This document shows positions 48,775-57,982 of a stretch of DNA of 64,000 nt, in pieces. The position numbers and the translations under genes are program-made. The DNA comes from Beijerinckia sp. 28-YEA-48 (lineage in GTDB: Bacteria > Pseudomonadota > Alphaproteobacteria > Rhizobiales > Beijerinckiaceae). How positions within the stretch are numbered: position 1 is the stretch's first letter; each line of letters starts with the position of its first letter. The stretch spans positions 3,692,001 through 3,756,000 of the forward strand of contig NZ_FNSI01000001.1 of NCBI RefSeq assembly GCF_900104955.1, given 5' to 3'. The notes under the pieces are model-generated. The model saw nothing but the letters and a program-made list of their open reading frames with translations. It did not search any database and had not been told where the DNA came from.

Positions 48775-51033
48775 TTACGCCAATCCCGACCGCACCCGAT
48801 CCGGCGTGAACGGCGCTTGCCGCAGGCGCAGGCCCGTTGCGTCATAGATGGCGTTGGCGACGGCGGCGGCGAGGGGGCGCATCGAGCTTTCACCGGCGCC
48901 TGACGGCGCGAGCTCCGGCCGGTTGATCAACACCACGTCAATCGTCTCCGGTGCCTCCGTCATGTCGAGGATCGGATAGGTCTGCCAATCGATGCTGGTG
49001 ACGTTCTTGTCGTCGAACTTCACCTCTTCCCAGATCGCCCGCGACATGCCTTGCACGACATTGCCTTCGATGGTCGCTGTAAGCTGGCGCGGATTGATGA
49101 TGACGCCGCAATCGTGCGCCACGGTGAATTTGCGGCCCCAGACCTTGCCGGTCTTGAGGTTCACCTCGACCTCGGCGATGACGGCGGAGCGGGTGCCGCT
49201 GCGCTGCGCATAGGCAATGCCCTGGCCACGCGCGATATCGCCGGTCACCTGTTTGCGCGCCGCCGTGCGCGGTTGCCAGCCGGCTTTCTCGGCCGCCGCT
49301 TTCACCACGGCGACATCGCGTGGCTCGCCCAGATGTTTCAGGCGGAAGGCCACCGGATCCTGATTGGTGGCGAAGGCGACTTCGTCGATGAAGCTTTCGC
49401 TGGCGAAATGCAGCTGCGGCCCCAGAGGATCGCGCAAATGCGCGCCGCGCAGGGGTGAACCACGGTCGAGCAACGGCGGCACCGTTTCCCAGCTCTTGCG
49501 CTTGGCGGTGAAGCGATAGCTCTCCTCGGGCGTGTTGAACACATTGGTCGGCTTCAGCGGCACACCGATCGCCTGACCGGCCAAGGTGTCGGCAGCGGCG
49601 CTTTCATTGCTGCTGACATCAAGACGCGAAAAGCCTTTCGATGAAAAATCCCAGCCGATGATATTGCCGTCCTTGTCGACGGCGGCGCGCGCCCTGTGCA
49701 CGGAGGCCGGGCCTTTCGGGTCCCAGCCGGTGCCGTCCTGACGCGTGCCGATCACCCGCACCGGCTTGCCGATGAGGCGCGCAATCAAAGCCGCATCCGC
49801 CACCGCATCACCGGCATCGTTACGACCATAGGAGCCCGGCCCCGGCACCCAGATGCCACGCACCTTGTCTTTTGGCATGTTGAGCATGGCGGCGGCGCCT
49901 TCGCCGGCGAAATGCGGCTTCTGCGAGCCGGTCCACAAGGTCGCCTGACCGTCCTTCACCTCGACGACGGCACAGGCCGGGCCCATGCTGGCATGAGACT
50001 GGAAGGGCCATTCATAGGTCGCCTCGATGACGCGTGCGGCGCCCGCGAAGGTCGCATCGACATCGCCGACATCCTTGTCGGCGCCCTTGGCGACCACCGG
50101 CGCGTTGCGAATATGATAGTAGAGTTTGCTTTGTTCAGGGAAAGGCGGCTTGACGTCCGACCATGTCACCTTGAGATCGCGCGCCGCCTTCACCGCATCA
50201 TATTCGCGCGGCGCCACCACGGCGAGGAAAGCCTTCTCGCGCACGATCTGCACGCCGGGAATGCCCTTCACCGACGCTTCGTCGACGCTCACCGGCTCGG
50301 CGCCGGCCACCGGCGGGCGCAGCACGCGGCCATGCACCATGCCCGGCACTTTGATGTCGACGACATAGTCACCGGTGCCTAGCACTTTCGGCGCCACGTC
50401 GCGGCGCGCCGGCGAGGTGCCGATCACCTTATAGTCAGCGGGTTTCTTGCGTTGGCCCTGGCCTTTGACGAACAGGGCATTGCCAATCTGCTTGTTCCAT
50501 TCGAGCTGGGTGTCGAAGAAACGGCCGCCGATCAGTTCGCCATAGGAGACCTTCTTGTTCGCGTCGCTGACCGCGTGGACGACACCATCGGTCACCGTGA
50601 GATCGGCGGCGGGAAGGCCGAGATGCTGCGCGGCCATGGCGACGAGCTGATAACGCGCTTCGGCGGCAGCGCTCGCCAACGCGACACCGCCCATCTGGAT
50701 GCCGGTCGAGCCGGAAGCCCCGCCCTGATTGATGCTGGTGCCGGAATCGCCCTGGACGATCGACACTTTCGCGACCGGCAGATCAAGCTCCTCGGCGACC
50801 ATCTGGGCGCAACCCAGATCAGTGCCCTGGCCCATGTCCATCTTGCCCCAATAGGCGACGACGGAACCATCGGCATTGACGGTGATGTAAGTGGAGAGAT
50901 TGGCGGGATTGAGCGGCGGACGTTTGTCGGCGCCAAAGACGGCGGCCCGGGCTGCGGCACCCGGCAGAACGACGGCAACGGTGAGCGCACCGGTCGAAAC
51001 GAGAAGCGTGCGGCGATTGAGTTGAATGGTCAT
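48775..51033 (-). CDS. Xanthine dehydrogenase-family molybdopterin-binding subunit (IorB/aldehyde oxidoreductase-like)
   Basis: 752 residues from the ATG at 51033 (GGGAGG upstream). A twin-arginine signal (MTIQLNRRTLLVSTGALTVA to AARA) exports the folded enzyme. Pterin domains follow: TYITVNADGSVVAYWGKMDM, GQGTDLGCAQMVAEELDLPV, GGASGSTGIQMGG and VHGRVLRPPVAGAEPVSVDE. Glu in PSGAGESSMRPLAAAVANAI near the C-terminus aligns with the catalytic Glu of the family. It oxidises an aldehyde or N-heterocycle in the periplasm. The [2Fe-2S] subunit gene precedes it by 11 bases, and no FAD subunit is present, as in IorAB-type enzymes, which use a cytochrome acceptor. Confidence 0.93.
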   Translation of the reverse strand: MTIQLNRRTLLVSTGALTVAVVLPGAAARAAVFGADKRPPLNPANLSTYITVNADGSVVAYWGKMDMGQGTDLGCAQMVAEELDLPVAKVSIVQGDSGTSINQGGASGSTGIQMGGVALASAAAEARYQLVAMAAQHLGLPAADLTVTDGVVHAVSDANKKVSYGELIGGRFFDTQLEWNKQIGNALFVKGQGQRKKPADYKVIGTSPARRDVAPKVLGTGDYVVDIKVPGMVHGRVLRPPVAGAEPVSVDEASVKGIPGVQIVREKAFLAVVAPREYDAVKAARDLKVTWSDVKPPFPEQSKLYYHIRNAPVVAKGADKDVGDVDATFAGAARVIEATYEWPFQSHASMGPACAVVEVKDGQATLWTGSQKPHFAGEGAAAMLNMPKDKVRGIWVPGPGSYGRNDAGDAVADAALIARLIGKPVRVIGTRQDGTGWDPKGPASVHRARAAVDKDGNIIGWDFSSKGFSRLDVSSNESAAADTLAGQAIGVPLKPTNVFNTPEESYRFTAKRKSWETVPPLLDRGSPLRGAHLRDPLGPQLHFASESFIDEVAFATNQDPVAFRLKHLGEPRDVAVVKAAAEKAGWQPRTAARKQVTGDIARGQGIAYAQRSGTRSAVIAEVEVNLKTGKVWGRKFTVAHDCGVIINPRQLTATIEGNVVQGMSRAIWEEVKFDDKNVTSIDWQTYPILDMTEAPETIDVVLINRPELAPSGAGESSMRPLAAAVANAIYDATGLRLRQAPFTPDRVRSGLA

Positions 51034-51044
51034 GGTGGCCTCCC

Positions 51045-51500
51045 TCAAACCTGCGCCGCGCGCTTGATGGCGCGCAGGATGGCAACGTGGGTGCCGCAGC
51101 GACACTTGAGGCCGCTCATGGCGTCGCGGATCTGGGCGTCCGTCGGCTTCGGCGTCTTTTCAAGAAAGGCGGCCGCTGTCATCAGCCAGCCGTTGAGACA
51201 GTAGCCGCATTGCGGCACCTCTTCGGCGATGAAAGCTTCCTGGATCTTATGCGGCTTGCCGCCGCCAAGTCCGGCGAGCGTCGTCACTTTGGACGTGCCC
51301 AGCGAGTCGACCGGGGTAATGCAGGAGCGCACCGGCTCGCCATCGACCAGCACCGTGCAGGCGCCACACTGGGCGAGGCCGCAGCCGAACTTTGGATTCT
51401 TCAGCCCCAAATCGTCGCGCAGCGCATAGAGCAGCGGCATGTCGCCATCTGCATCGATCGCATGGACGCGGCCGTCCACGTTGAGTGAAATTCTGGCCAC
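51045..51500 (-). CDS. (2Fe-2S)-binding subunit of the molybdenum hydroxylase
   Basis: 151 residues from a GTG at 51500 with AGGGAGG upstream; longer in-frame starts are rejected. Cys pattern for two clusters: FGCGLAQCGACTVLVDGEPV with a fourth Cys in RSC, then QCGYCLNG and LKCRCGTH in the C-terminal domain. It transfers electrons from the molybdenum site to an acceptor. It is read first and is followed by the molybdopterin subunit. Confidence 0.94.
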   Translation of the reverse strand: MARISLNVDGRVHAIDADGDMPLLYALRDDLGLKNPKFGCGLAQCGACTVLVDGEPVRSCITPVDSLGTSKVTTLAGLGGGKPHKIQEAFIAEEVPQCGYCLNGWLMTAAAFLEKTPKPTDAQIRDAMSGLKCRCGTHVAILRAIKRAAQV

Positions 51501-51763
51501 CGGCACCTCCCTAGGTTGTTTCCAAATTAATGCGCGTTTTTCGCGCGGCCGTCCATGGCGTGCCGAGATTGTTACCTCCGCACACCCACGGCTTTGGTCC
51601 AACCGCCGCGTGCCCGCTTAACGAATTGTTAACCTTAACAAAACGTTACTCTGCCGCAATCCGACCAAATCCCGCTTTTGTTCACCATCAGGAGGGGATT
51701 CGATTTTTCTTCCGGCCAGAATGATGTTCTCTGGACGCACGCAAATTCGCGAGCGGACGCAAT

Positions 51764-53086
51764 ATGCTACAGGGACTTCAGGGCACGAGGACGGTGGCGG
51801 TCAATCTCGACCGGGATCTTCTGCGTTCCAACGCTCATCTTGAAACCTGGGCTATTTCGTTCAAGGCCAAGCCCATGGCCCTCTTGCGAGCGCTGGGCCG
51901 CGCTTTCCAGCGCCGGCAAAGCCTCGGCGATGCTTTGGCCGACGAATTGCCCGTCGACGCTTCTGCTTTCGTCTATGATGCCCAAGAGATTCAGCGCCTG
52001 AACGAAGCCCAGGCCAATGGCGCCAAGGTTGTTCTCGAAAGCACACTGCCCGCGGCCTGGTCCGGCCCGATCGCCCATCACCTCGGTCTCGACACGAATA
52101 TTGGCGTGAATCTTGACATGAATCCTGACATGGACACGACACCTTCTTCGGCGCCGCCCCCAGTTCAGGTCACCAGCGGGCCCGCCCGATCACTACGGGG
52201 GAAGTTGCGCGCCTATGCCAAAGCGATGCGGCTCGAACAGTGGTCGAAGAACATCCTCGTCTTCGCCCCGGCGGTGCTGGCGCACCGGCTCGTCGAAGCC
52301 CCCGTCCTCATCGCGACAATCTCGGCCTTCTTCTGCCTCGGCCTGGTGGCGTCCTCGATCTATCTGCTCAACGACATCATGGATCTGAAGCAGGATCGCC
52401 GCCATCCGACGAAACGGAACCGGCCCTTCGCCAGTGGCGCCCTACCTGTCTCCCATGGTCTTGTGCTGATTCCACTGCTGCTGGCCGGTGCGACGCTGAT
52501 CGCCTCGCAATTGCCGCCGCTGTTCGCGGCCACCATCGGCGCCTATGTGGTGTTGAACTTCGCCTATACGTTTTATTTCAAGCGCCGGCTGATGGTCGAC
52601 GTCTTGTCGCTGGCCAGCTCCTATACGCTGCGCATTCTGGCGGGCAATGCGGCCACCGGCATCGAACTGTCGTTCTGGTTGCTGGCGCTGTCGATGTTCC
52701 TGTTTCTCAGCCTGGCGCTGGTGAAGCGCTATGTCGAGCTCGACACGGTCACCGTCGATGCGATCAACGAAAAGCGGGTGATGGGCCGGGGCTATCGCTA
52801 TGGCGACATCGACATGGTGTCGCAGCTTGGCGTCGCCAGCGCCTTCTCGGCGGTGCTGGTGCTGGCGCTTTATGTCGACCGCGCCGGCCACAACGGGCTC
52901 TATAAGACCCCGGAGCTGATCTGGCTGATCTGCCCGATGATGCTCTATCTGATCGTGCGCATGTGGTTTCTGGCCAAGCGGCGCGAACTGGTCGACGATC
53001 CCGTGCACTTCCTCATTCGCGACTGGCGCAGCCATCTGGTCGGCGCGCTGGCGATCGCGGTGATGCTGGCGGCGAAGTGGGGCTGA
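51764..53086 (+). CDS. UbiA-family prenyltransferase (decaprenyl-phosphate phosphoribosyltransferase-like) with degenerate HAD remnant
   Basis: 440 residues. Residues ~145-440 are a UbiA enzyme with nine helices: YAKAMRLEQWSKNILVFAPA, NDIMDLKQDRRHPTKRNRPF (NDxxDxxxD for the diphosphate-Mg2+), and DVLSLASSYTLRILAGN as second acidic motif. Homologues joined to a HAD phosphatase are common. Here the N-terminal part keeps AVNLDRDLLRSNAHLETWAI, where DxDxT has become N-L-D-R-D, and is only ~110 residues, so the phosphatase is probably dead. The enzyme would attach ribose 5-phosphate to a polyprenyl phosphate for the following DprE1-like oxidase. Confidence 0.87.
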   Translation: MLQGLQGTRTVAVNLDRDLLRSNAHLETWAISFKAKPMALLRALGRAFQRRQSLGDALADELPVDASAFVYDAQEIQRLNEAQANGAKVVLESTLPAAWSGPIAHHLGLDTNIGVNLDMNPDMDTTPSSAPPPVQVTSGPARSLRGKLRAYAKAMRLEQWSKNILVFAPAVLAHRLVEAPVLIATISAFFCLGLVASSIYLLNDIMDLKQDRRHPTKRNRPFASGALPVSHGLVLIPLLLAGATLIASQLPPLFAATIGAYVVLNFAYTFYFKRRLMVDVLSLASSYTLRILAGNAATGIELSFWLLALSMFLFLSLALVKRYVELDTVTVDAINEKRVMGRGYRYGDIDMVSQLGVASAFSAVLVLALYVDRAGHNGLYKTPELIWLICPMMLYLIVRMWFLAKRRELVDDPVHFLIRDWRSHLVGALAIAVMLAAKWG

Positions 53087-53087
53087 C

Positions 53088-54407
53088 ATGAGCGTCAAGC
53101 TGCACGGGTGGGGACGGATCGCCATGGCTGAAGCCGTGGCCCTGCAACCACGCGACAGCACCTCGGCAACGCTCCCCGCCAGCGCCTATCTGCCCGTCGG
53201 CAACAGCCGCAGCTATGGCGACAGCGCCATGCCGGCCGGCACCGCCATCCTCACACGCGGCATGAACCGCATTCTCGATTTCAACGCCGACACCGGTATC
53301 CTGCGCGCCGAGGCAGGCGTTCTGCTGAGCGAGATCATCGCATATGTGGTGCCGCACGGCTGGTTTCTGCCGGTGACGCCCGGCACGCAGTTCGTCACGC
53401 TCGGCGGCGCCTTGGCCAATGACGTGCATGGCAAAAATCATCACCGCGCCGGCAGCTTTGGCTGTCACGTCACAGCTTTTGAACTGATCCGCTCCGACGG
53501 CACCCGCCTTCTTTGTTCGCCGCAGAGCCATGCGGACTTCTACGCCGCCACCATCGGCGGCATGGGCCTGACCGGCCTCGTCACCTGGGTCGAGATGGCG
53601 CTGAAGCGCACGCCAACGCCCGACGTGATCGAGGAGACCCTCCGCTTCCCCTCCCTCGGCCGCTTCTTCACGCTCAGCACGCAGAGCGACGCGACCCACG
53701 AATATTCCGTCGCCTGGATCGACAGTTCGGCGCGCGGCACGACGCTGGGGCGCGGCCTGTTCATGCGCGCCAATCATGCCAACGCTCCAATGGCCCGGCG
53801 CCAAGGGCTGCATCTGACCTTGCCGTTTACGCCGCCCGTCTCGCTGATGAACGGCGCCAGTATCGGTCTCTTCAATGCCGCCCAATTCGCGCTGGCGAAA
53901 GCCGGCGAACGACGCCGCGACTATGCGCAGTTCTTCTATCCGCTCGATGGCATCGGCGGTTGGAACCGCGCCTATGGGCCGCGCGGCTTTCACCAGCACC
54001 AAAGCGTTCTGCCGCTCCACAGCGCCGAACAGGCCGTGGCCGACATGCTGGCGGCGCTGCACGCAGCGCGCATCCATTCCTTCATCAGCGTGCTGAAAAT
54101 CTTCGGTCCACGGGCGTCACCCGGGCTGCTGTCCTTTGCCCGCGAAGGCGCCACCCTGGCGCTGGACCTCCCCAACCATGGCGAAGCGACGCTGCACCTT
54201 CTCAGCCAGCTTGATCAGATCGCGCTGCGCGCTGGCGGCGCCGTGAATCCCTATAAAGACAGCCGCATGCCGCGCGAGGTGTTCGAAGCTTCGTTTCCGG
54301 CCCTGGCGCAGATGCAGCCCTGGTTCGACCCGCTGGCGGCCTCGCAATTCAGCCGCCGCATCGGTCTTCCCCAACGTCTCAATCCCACCACTCTGGCCGC
54401 GGAGTGA
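53088..54407 (+). CDS. FAD-linked oxidoreductase, decaprenylphosphoryl-ribose oxidase (DprE1)-like
   Basis: 439 residues, directly after the UbiA gene (one base between). PVGNSRSYGDSAM and TPGTQFVTLGGALANDVHGK, NHHRAGSFGCHVTAFEL are the FAD-binding motifs of the DprE1/VAO family, with the conserved HGKNHH. The C-terminal substrate part shows FFYPLDGIGGWNRAYGPRGF. DprE1 oxidises the 2'-hydroxyl of polyprenyl-phospho-ribose; a partner reductase (DprE2, an SDR) is needed for arabinose and is not visible here. Confidence 0.9.
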   Translation: MSVKLHGWGRIAMAEAVALQPRDSTSATLPASAYLPVGNSRSYGDSAMPAGTAILTRGMNRILDFNADTGILRAEAGVLLSEIIAYVVPHGWFLPVTPGTQFVTLGGALANDVHGKNHHRAGSFGCHVTAFELIRSDGTRLLCSPQSHADFYAATIGGMGLTGLVTWVEMALKRTPTPDVIEETLRFPSLGRFFTLSTQSDATHEYSVAWIDSSARGTTLGRGLFMRANHANAPMARRQGLHLTLPFTPPVSLMNGASIGLFNAAQFALAKAGERRRDYAQFFYPLDGIGGWNRAYGPRGFHQHQSVLPLHSAEQAVADMLAALHAARIHSFISVLKIFGPRASPGLLSFAREGATLALDLPNHGEATLHLLSQLDQIALRAGGAVNPYKDSRMPREVFEASFPALAQMQPWFDPLAASQFSRRIGLPQRLNPTTLAAE

Positions 54408-56128
54408 AACCCGTGCTAACCGCCAGCCACATGACCCTCTCGGACGCCAGGCCCAACGCGATCCTGAAAGTCTCACCGCTGACCCTTCTGGCGGTGTGCT
54501 GCCTCGTGGCCATGGCGCTGCTCGCCCTGCCGATCCGCCTGCCGGTCGGCGGCAATTACTGGGACATCATCGTTTATTACGACGCGGCGCATCGGCTCAA
54601 CAACGGCCAGACCCCGCATACGGATTTTTTCACGCCGGTCGGCGGCCTCGGCTACTACCTGTTCGTCGCGGTGAAGAAACTCATGCCGCAGGCCAATCCG
54701 ATCCTGGCGGTGCAGTGGAGCATCCTCATCATCGCTGCGCCGCTGATGGCTTTGATCGTTGCCCAGGTCGACCGCGTGTCGCGGGCACGGGCGCTCGGCC
54801 TGGTGCTGCCCTTCCTGCTGTTTGGCTTCCTGCCGATCAACGGCATCGAAGCCTATCCGTCTTCCACCTTCGACGCCTTCGGCAATTACAACCGGCAATC
54901 GGTTCTGTTGCTTTACGTGCTGGTCTCGACGCTGATGTTCGTGCAATCGCGCGTGTTGCAGAACGTCATCATCGCCATCCTGCTGTCGGCCCTGCTGTTC
55001 ATCAAGGTCACCGGCTTCGTCGTTGGCTTCGCGCTCGTTTCCTACGCGCTCGTCTGCGGCCGCATCAATTGGCGTGATTACATCCTGGCGATCTTCGGCT
55101 TCTTGGCGATCAATTCCGCCATCGAGCTGATCAACGGCATGTACACCGAATATCTCTCCGACATCCTGCAACTGGTCACGATGAATCGCGGCACCTTCCT
55201 GCCGCGCCTCGCCGGTGTCGTGACGCTGAAGTTCGACATGATCGTCTGTATCCTGGCATTGCTGGCCATGGTCACCTGGGAGGCTTTGCCGCGCCATGCG
55301 GCGGCGGTGCCGAGCGGCAGTTTTCCGACGCTGATCACGGCTGCCCGTAAATTGCTCAACTCCGGCGCCGCGTGGCTTGCCGTGACCTCCGCCGGCGCCA
55401 TCATCTTCGAAACCCAGAATACCGGCAGCCAGGAGTTCATATTCATCTGGCCGGTGCTGCTCGTCATTCTGTGCAAATGGAAATCGAGCACGGACAGAAA
55501 GCGGCCGGTGGTGCTGATGCTGATCGCGGCCATCACGCTGCCGGTGGCCCTGCACACGCTCTACCGCGCGGCGCGCGCGACGGCCGCCGCCATCGTCTAT
55601 CAGCCGCTGCCGGCGCAATATCTCGACCGCATCGGTCGCGCCAGCGCCAAGAAAGAGCTGATTACAAGGGCGCAGATCCTCAACGATCACTATGCCCGCT
55701 TTCAGGACAGCTACCGATCGCTGGCGAACCAGAATCAATTGCCGTCACTGGCGCTGCATGCCGAGCCCGATTTCCAGATCGCCTGGCTGTTGAGTATCGA
55801 CGAAGCAGCGAAGGCACTGGTCGATTATGAAGCGCGCAATGGCGTGCGTTTCGACAGCGTCTTCTCGATCGACTTCGTCGATCCCTTCTCCTACCTGCTC
55901 GACCGCAAGCCGATCCGCAATGTCTCGATCGGCATCGATCCGACGCGCACCTTCCCGGCGCTGACGCCGGAGACGGTCGAGGAGATCGCCAATATGGGGG
56001 CCATTCTGATCCCCAAATGCCCGATTACCAGTTTCCGCGACCACATTCTCGAGGGTTTCGAACCGGCGTTACGCAATCGCCTCACGGTGGAACTGACGCC
56101 GTGCTGGGATCTGTCGCTGAAGAATTAA
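54404..56128 (+). CDS. GT-C-type membrane glycosyltransferase-like protein
   Basis: 574 residues with about ten to twelve hydrophobic helices. It starts at a GTG overlapping the preceding stop (GTGA); the next GTG (54413) fits an upstream GGAG better. The first periplasmic loop holds GGNYWDIIVYYDAAHRLNNG and QTPHTDFFTPVGGLGYYLFV, with acidic residues as in GT-C enzymes that use lipid-phosphate sugars. The C-terminus is a periplasmic domain. With the two preceding genes it could transfer a pentose from the lipid carrier to a surface glycan. Its stop overlaps the convergent gene at 56125. Confidence 0.82.
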   Translation: MKPVLTASHMTLSDARPNAILKVSPLTLLAVCCLVAMALLALPIRLPVGGNYWDIIVYYDAAHRLNNGQTPHTDFFTPVGGLGYYLFVAVKKLMPQANPILAVQWSILIIAAPLMALIVAQVDRVSRARALGLVLPFLLFGFLPINGIEAYPSSTFDAFGNYNRQSVLLLYVLVSTLMFVQSRVLQNVIIAILLSALLFIKVTGFVVGFALVSYALVCGRINWRDYILAIFGFLAINSAIELINGMYTEYLSDILQLVTMNRGTFLPRLAGVVTLKFDMIVCILALLAMVTWEALPRHAAAVPSGSFPTLITAARKLLNSGAAWLAVTSAGAIIFETQNTGSQEFIFIWPVLLVILCKWKSSTDRKRPVVLMLIAAITLPVALHTLYRAARATAAAIVYQPLPAQYLDRIGRASAKKELITRAQILNDHYARFQDSYRSLANQNQLPSLALHAEPDFQIAWLLSIDEAAKALVDYEARNGVRFDSVFSIDFVDPFSYLLDRKPIRNVSIGIDPTRTFPALTPETVEEIANMGAILIPKCPITSFRDHILEGFEPALRNRLTVELTPCWDLSLKN

Positions 56129-56559
56129 AACACCCGCTGCTGCGCCCGCGACAGCTCAAAACCTGCCCCTCGCGCATTGCGGCACAGGATGCCGGTCTCG
56201 GCCGAATGGCAGGTGAAGCCGCCGCGTGACCAGACCGCACCATAAGACAGCACCGGCAGATTTGGATCGGCGACCGTATCGCCATGGCAGATGCGGGCGC
56301 CGCGCGTCGATTTCGCCAGAACTTCGAAGGCATTGCCCCAGTCGAGATCGCATTCGCGCGGGCGCGGCGGCGGCTTATTGGAGGTCTGCCTGATGTCACA
56401 GCGCAGCGACGCCCCATCCGTGTCGGCGAAATAGGCGCAATGGATATTACTGGAGGGCGAGCGAAAGCTGTCGCCTTCCAGCGCCTGAGCGGCCGATATC
56501 GATGCCAGGCCGAGAAGGACCGCCGCCAAAACTTTCGCCAAAGCCAGGGTCCCTCTCAT
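56125..56559 (-). CDS. Secreted DUF6636-like protein
   Basis: 144 residues from the ATG at 56559. Signal peptide MRGTLALAKVLAAVLLGLAS, cleavage near AQALEG. The mature domain has SFRSPSSNIHCAYFADTDGA, LRCDI, ECDLDWGNAFEVL, GGFTCHSAETGILCRNARGA; four to six Cys probably form disulphides. The FxSPSxNIxC..LRC pattern is that of DUF6636. It ends by overlapping the convergent GT-C stop by 3 bases and lies 8 bases after the dihydroorotase gene, likely cotranscribed. Confidence 0.8.
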   Translation of the reverse strand: MRGTLALAKVLAAVLLGLASISAAQALEGDSFRSPSSNIHCAYFADTDGASLRCDIRQTSNKPPPRPRECDLDWGNAFEVLAKSTRGARICHGDTVADPNLPVLSYGAVWSRGGFTCHSAETGILCRNARGAGFELSRAQQRVF

Positions 56560-56567
56560 CCGATGCC

Positions 56568-57893
56568 TCACAAAGCTTGAATGAAGCGCACCGTCTCGCC
56601 GCGCGCCGGGCTCGTCAATTCGCCCTGCCACATCACCTTGGCGCCACGGATAATGGTGCCGACCGGCCAACCGGTGACCGTCTTGCCGTGATACGGCGTC
56701 CACTGACTGCGCGAGGCGATCCAATCGTCGGTGATCGTTTCCTTGCGCTTCATGTCGACGACAGTGAAGTCGGCGTCGTAGCCGAGCGCGATGCGCCCCT
56801 TGCGGGCGATCTGGAAAATCCGCTGCGGGCCGGCGCTGCTCATATCGACGAAACGGGCCAGCGACAGGCGGCCGGCGTTGACGTGATCGAGCATGATCGG
56901 CACCAGCGTCTGCACGCCGGTCATCCCCGAGGGCGTGTTGGGATAGCTCTTGGCCTTTTCTTCCAGCGTATGGGGCGCATGGTCGGAGCCGAGCACATCG
57001 GCGATGCCTTGCGACACGGCCCACCAGATATGATCGCGATGACGGGCCTCGCGCACTGGCGGGTTCATCTGCAGCTTGGTGCCGAGCGTCGCATAGAGGC
57101 TGGCGTCGAGGGTGAGATGATGCGGCGTCACTTCGGCGGTGGCGACGTCCTTATGGTCCTTGAGGAAGTCCATCTCCTCGGCAGTGGAAATATGCAGCAC
57201 GTGAATGGCCGCGCCCTGCTCACGGGCGATGTGCACGAGACGCTGCGTGCAATGCAGCGCCGTCTCCACATCGCGCCACACCGGATGGGAGGACGGATCG
57301 CCTGGCACGCGCAGGTGCTTGCGCTCTTCGAGCAAATATTCGTCTTCCGAATGGAAGGCGGCGCGGCGGCGCGTGTGCGAGAGAATATGGCCGACGCCGC
57401 CATCATCGGCGACCAGTAGATTGCCGGTGGACGAGCCCATGAACACTTTGATGCCGGCGGCGCCAGGCAGACGCTCAAGCTCGGGGATATCCTTGGCGTT
57501 CTCATGGGTGCCACCGACCCAGAAGGCGAAATCGCAATGCATGCGATGGCGGCCGCGCTTCACCTTGTCGGCGAGTTCCTCTGGCCCGGTGGTCAGCGGA
57601 TTGGTGTTGGGCATTTCGAAGACGGAAGTGACACCGCCCATGACGGCGGCGAGGGAGCCGGTTTCCAGGTCCTCTTTATGGGTGAGGCCGGGCTCGCGGA
57701 AATGCACCTGGCTGTCGATCACGCCCGGCAGAATGGTCAGGCCCCGGCAATCGACGGTTTCGGCGGCGGAGGCGCGCGACAGGTCGCCGATGGCCGCAAT
57801 CGTATCGCCGATCACGCCGATATCGCGTTCCCCGGCCCCGTCCTGATTGACGACCGTGCCCCCGGACAGAATGAGATCAAAGGTTTGCGCCAT
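56568..57893 (-). CDS. pyrC: Dihydroorotase-family amidohydrolase
   Basis: 441 residues, class I form (longer than the ~345-residue E. coli type). LPGVIDSQVHFREPGLTHKE carries the H-x-H metal site, AAGIKVFMGSSTGN the lysine carbamylated to bridge two zincs, and VLHISTAEEM, EVTPHHLTL and LGSDHAPHTLEEK the remaining His and Asp. It closes carbamoyl-aspartate to dihydroorotate in pyrimidine synthesis. Without a neighbouring pyrB the assignment to dihydroorotase rather than a hydantoinase or allantoinase rests on sequence motifs. ATG at 57893. Confidence 0.88.
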   Translation of the reverse strand: MAQTFDLILSGGTVVNQDGAGERDIGVIGDTIAAIGDLSRASAAETVDCRGLTILPGVIDSQVHFREPGLTHKEDLETGSLAAVMGGVTSVFEMPNTNPLTTGPEELADKVKRGRHRMHCDFAFWVGGTHENAKDIPELERLPGAAGIKVFMGSSTGNLLVADDGGVGHILSHTRRRAAFHSEDEYLLEERKHLRVPGDPSSHPVWRDVETALHCTQRLVHIAREQGAAIHVLHISTAEEMDFLKDHKDVATAEVTPHHLTLDASLYATLGTKLQMNPPVREARHRDHIWWAVSQGIADVLGSDHAPHTLEEKAKSYPNTPSGMTGVQTLVPIMLDHVNAGRLSLARFVDMSSAGPQRIFQIARKGRIALGYDADFTVVDMKRKETITDDWIASRSQWTPYHGKTVTGWPVGTIIRGAKVMWQGELTSPARGETVRFIQAL

Positions 57894-57982
57894 ATTCCGG
57901 GTTCCTGTGTCTTTTCCACCTGATGTGACGACTGCGCAGTTTGCTGCTTGCAGTTCTCGCCATCGGGCTTAACTAGAGCCTC

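Noticed and set aside
56560-57024. Upstream extension of the DUF6636 frame
   Set aside because: It is inside the dihydroorotase gene and would remove the obvious signal peptide start.
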